Assembly (NCBI GenBank): GCA_004292755.1
Contig: RDXE01000076.1
Coordinates: 1 to 48,376, forward strand
Direction: 5' to 3'
DNA from: Alphaproteobacteria bacterium
GTDB lineage: Bacteria > Pseudomonadota > Alphaproteobacteria > Elsterales > Elsteraceae
Length of the DNA stretch: 48,376 bases
In this document: piece by piece, positions 46,180 through 48,376 of the stretch
Layout of the letters: each line of letters opens with the position of its first letter
How positions within the stretch are numbered: position 1 is the stretch's first letter
Notes under the pieces: generated by a model
Told to the model about the DNA's origin: nothing
What the model saw: only the letters and a program-made list of their open reading frames with translations
The model's database searches: none
Position numbers and translations under genes: made by a program

Positions 46180-46503
46180 TCAGATCCCCGTCGTCAGGTC
46201 GATGGATTGGCCAGGGGCCAACTTGACCATCGCTTTCTTCCAGTCGGACCGCTGGCCCGGCCGTCCGCGCCACAGCTTGCGCTTGCCATGCACCGTGATG
46301 GTGTTGACCTGCAGCACTGTGACATTGAACAGCCCCTCAACCGCCGCCTTGATCTCCGGCTTAGAGGCGCCTGTCGCGACCTTAAAGGTGACGAAATTGG
46401 CATCCGTCACCATCGTCGCCTTTTCAGTGACCACTGGGGCGAGCACGATGTCATACATGCGCTCGCGCGGCAGCTTCACCGTTGCTTTGAACCGGCTGCT
46501 CAT
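46180..46503 (-). CDS. rplW: Ribosomal protein uL23
   Basis: A 107-residue exit-site protein that docks trigger factor and [19 protein letters not shown] and [19 protein letters not shown] are typical. The start overlaps the rplD stop as ATGA (46500-46503). Confidence 0.97.
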   Translation of the reverse strand: MSSRFKATVKLPRERMYDIVLAPVVTEKATMVTDANFVTFKVATGASKPEIKAAVEGLFNVTVLQVNTITVHGKRKLWRGRPGQRSDWKKAMVKLAPGQSIDLTTGI

Positions 46504-47132
46504 CGCGTGATCTCCGCGGTCAGGCGCTGCTGCAGATGCTCAACGGCGGCCTTGGTCAGCACCAGCGTGTCGCGACGAATGATGTCGTACACATTGGCAC
46601 CCTGCTGCGGCAGCACATCCACATGCTTCAAGTTGGCGGCGGCGCGACGCACACCGGCATCCACCTCCGGACCGTCAATGAACAGCACCGAGGACAGGCC
46701 CAGCTTCGCCAGCCGATCCGCAAACTCCTTGGTCTTGGACACGCCACCCAGGCTGTCCACCACCACCAGCTTGCCCTCGCCCTGCTTCACCGACAGCGCG
46801 GTCTTCAGGCCCAAGGTGCGCACCTTCTTCGGCAGCGAATAGCCGTGATCGCGCACCACGGGACCAAAGATCACCGCGCCACCGCGGAACTGCGGCGAAC
46901 GCAACGAGCCCTGACGAGCCCGGCCAGTACCCTTCTGGCTGTGCGGCTTCTTGGTGGTGCCCGAGATTTCAGACACGCCCTTGGTCTTGTGGGTGCCTGC
47001 GCGGCGCTTGGCCAACTGCCACTGGATCACACGATCCAGGATGTCGGCCCGCGGCGCCAACCCAAACACCGCCGGGTCCAGATCGATCGTGCCGACCGTC
47101 TGGGCATCCAGATTGACAACGTTAATCTGCAT
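46500..47132 (-). CDS. rplD: Ribosomal protein uL4
   Basis: A 210-residue large-subunit protein with an exit-tunnel loop. [36 protein letters not shown] is the loop and [21 protein letters not shown] the C-terminal part. It overlaps rplC by 11 bp. In E. coli L4 also represses its own operon; no leader is visible here because the operon start lies beyond the window. Confidence 0.97.
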   Translation of the reverse strand: MQINVVNLDAQTVGTIDLDPAVFGLAPRADILDRVIQWQLAKRRAGTHKTKGVSEISGTTKKPHSQKGTGRARQGSLRSPQFRGGAVIFGPVVRDHGYSLPKKVRTLGLKTALSVKQGEGKLVVVDSLGGVSKTKEFADRLAKLGLSSVLFIDGPEVDAGVRRAAANLKHVDVLPQQGANVYDIIRRDTLVLTKAAVEHLQQRLTAEITR

Positions 47133-47823
47133 TGGAGGTCTCCGCGGCCGGGGTCTTCACCTGGCCCGGGAACGGCAGGCCGTCCGGCGCCTTGCGCTTG
47201 ACCGCATCCCGCACCAGCACCCAGCCGCCTTCGGCACCAGGCACTGCGCCCTTCACCATGATCAACCCGCGCTCCACATCGGTGCCAACCACCTTGAGGT
47301 TCTGCGTGGTGACCCGCACATCGCCCATGTGCCCGGCCATCTTCTTGCCCGGGAACGTGCGACCTGGATCCTGACGGTTACCCGTCGACCCGTGAGAGCG
47401 GTGCGACACCGACACGCCGTGGGTAGCCCGCAAGCCACCGAAGTTGTGCCGCTTGATCGCGCCAGCAAAGCCCTTACCGATGGTGGTGCCGGTCACGTCG
47501 ACGAATTGCCCTTCGACGAAGTGACCAACCGACAACTCGGCGCCCACTTCGATCAGCGCATCCGCCGACACGCGGAACTCAACCAGCTTCTTCTTCGGCT
47601 CAACCTTCGCCTTGGCGAAGTTGCCGCGATCAGCCTTGGTCAGGTTCTTCACCTTCGCCGTGCCAACGCCCAGCTGCAGGGCGGTGTAACCATCCCGCTC
47701 CACGGTGCGCTGTGCCACGACCTGGCAGTTATCAACCTTCAGCACCGTCACGGGCACGTGCTCGCCCTCGGCGGTGAACAGCCGGGTCATCCCCAGCTTC
47801 TGTGCAATAAGACCCGTCCGCAT
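47122..47823 (-). CDS. rplC: Ribosomal protein uL3
   Basis: A 233-residue early-assembly protein of the large subunit. [27 protein letters not shown] at the start and [40 protein letters not shown] in the tip loop are intact, with the Gln that is methylated in many bacteria (GNRQDPG). 12 bp after rpsJ. Confidence 0.98.
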   Translation of the reverse strand: MRTGLIAQKLGMTRLFTAEGEHVPVTVLKVDNCQVVAQRTVERDGYTALQLGVGTAKVKNLTKADRGNFAKAKVEPKKKLVEFRVSADALIEVGAELSVGHFVEGQFVDVTGTTIGKGFAGAIKRHNFGGLRATHGVSVSHRSHGSTGNRQDPGRTFPGKKMAGHMGDVRVTTQNLKVVGTDVERGLIMVKGAVPGAEGGWVLVRDAVKRKAPDGLPFPGQVKTPAAETSNAD

Positions 47824-47835
47824 GGCGCGCCGTCC

Positions 47836-48144
47836 TTACAGCTTGATCTCGACATCGACACCCGACGCAAGGTCGAGCTTCATCAGCGCGTCCACGGTCT
47901 GCGGGGTCGGGTCGACGATGTCCAGGAGCCGCTTGTGGGTGCGGATCTCAAACTGTTCGCGGCTCTTCTTGTCCACGTGCGGCGAGCGGTTGACCGTGAA
48001 CTTCTCGATCTCGGTCGGCAGCGGGATCGGCCCGCGCACCCGCGCCCCGGTCCGCTTCGCGGTCGACACGATCTCCGAGGTCGACTGGTCGAGCACTCGG
48101 TGATCGAACGCCTTCAGGCGGATCCGAATATTCTGGTTGTCCAT
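47836..48144 (-). CDS. rpsJ: Ribosomal protein uS10
   Basis: A 102-residue small-subunit head protein (also NusE in antitermination). [24 protein letters not shown] and [35 protein letters not shown] are diagnostic. ATG 48144 is chosen over a longer frame from 48198. It is separated from tuf by 63 bp with no clear promoter. Confidence 0.98.
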   Translation of the reverse strand: MDNQNIRIRLKAFDHRVLDQSTSEIVSTAKRTGARVRGPIPLPTEIEKFTVNRSPHVDKKSREQFEIRTHKRLLDIVDPTPQTVDALMKLDLASGVDVEIKL

Positions 48145-48207
48145 TGTCGTGTTGTCTCCGGAACGCCGCGAGGGTTGGCTCCCCCGCGGGTCTTCCATGA
48201 CCTGTCG

Positions 48208-48376
48208 TTACTGAACCACCTTCGCGACGACACCGGCGCCGACGGTCCGACCGCCTTCGCGGATCGCGAAGCGCAACCCTTCGTCCATCGCGATCGGCGC
48301 AATCAGCTCGACTTCCATCGAGATGTTGTCGCCCGGCATCACCATCTCCGTGCCTTCCGGCAGCTTGATCATGCCG
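48208..48376 (-). CDS. tuf: Elongation factor Tu, C-terminal end (5' part outside window)
   Basis: The last 56 codons of EF-Tu, which delivers aminoacyl-tRNA to the ribosome. The visible end reads [20 protein letters not shown] then [21 protein letters not shown] followed by TAA (48210-48208), the domain-3 signature of bacterial EF-Tu. The gene continues beyond the right edge on the minus strand, upstream of rpsJ, as in most Proteobacteria. Confidence 0.95.
   Translation of the reverse strand, partial: GMIKLPEGTEMVMPGDNISMEVELIAPIAMDEGLRFAIREGGRTVGAGVVAKVVQ

Noticed and set aside
44661-46226. A 521-codon plus-strand frame opposite rplV-rpsS-rplB
   Set aside because: Arg/His/Ala-rich, spans three conserved r-protein genes and their gaps; no start signal. 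GC-skew shadow.

Overview
The window looks like a chromosomal segment of a high-GC alphaproteobacterium, most likely a Rhodospirillales-type organism. This is inferred from three things. The aa3 cytochrome oxidase cluster has the alphaproteobacterial order ctaC-ctaD-ctaB-coxF-ctaG-ctaE-surf1, with tldD divergent from it. A complete S10-spc-alpha ribosomal block carries adk after secY and lacks rpsD and rpmJ. A ChvA/NdvA-type glucan exporter is also present. I saw no tRNA, rRNA, CRISPR array, insertion sequence or prophage.

Layout. 1-2.8 kb (+): the 3' end of an RTX-type calcium-binding repeat protein, then two small orphan genes (a short helical protein and a protein with a C-terminal membrane anchor). 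2.75-6.2 kb (+): an N-acyl-D-amino-acid deacylase and a CPA2-type cation/proton antiporter with an RCK domain. 6.3-16.9 kb (-): one long, tightly packed transcription unit running ctaC, ctaD, ctaB, coxF, ctaG, ctaE, surf1, M32 carboxypeptidase, thrC, M16 peptidase, GNAT acetyltransferase; most junctions are ATGA overlaps or gaps below 45 bp. 17.2-20.0 kb (+): tldD, a 164-residue orphan and a DUF2141 exported protein. 20.1-26.1 kb (-): a large AsmA-like envelope protein, a PilZ-like protein, a TAXI-type periplasmic binding protein and a HerA-like (DUF853) ATPase. 26.2-28.0 kb (+): apaG, folE and a small cytochrome c. 28.0-34.2 kb: a glucan-related locus, with a ChvA/NdvA-like ABC exporter (-) divergent from a four-gene overlapping operon (+) of RibD-like reductase, OpgH-type glucan glucosyltransferase, FkbM methyltransferase and an uncharacterised exported protein. 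34.2-48.4 kb (-): rplQ back through rpsJ and the 3' end of tuf.

How the genes work together. The cox unit supplies the three core oxidase subunits plus heme O synthesis (CtaB), CuB insertion (CtaG) and Surf1-assisted assembly. The r-protein block is the standard growth-regulated unit. A strong sigma70-like promoter (TTGACG-N16-TATACT on the minus strand, 36690-36717) lies between adk and rpsM, so the alpha part (rpsM-rpsK-rpoA-rplQ) can be transcribed separately. A strong hairpin after rplQ with a T-tract on the minus strand ends the block.

The best candidate for something undescribed is the 28.0-34.2 kb locus. It joins an OpgH-type beta-glucan synthase to a ChvA/NdvA-type exporter (normally partnered with the unrelated cyclic glucan synthase ChvB/NdvB), an FkbM methyltransferase, a lone RibD-type reductase domain and an exported protein I cannot assign. 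No opgG or opgD is present in the window. Secondary points are hairpins at unusual positions: just upstream of the cytochrome c gene, between rpsK and rpoA, between rplO and secY, and in the rpsM leader.
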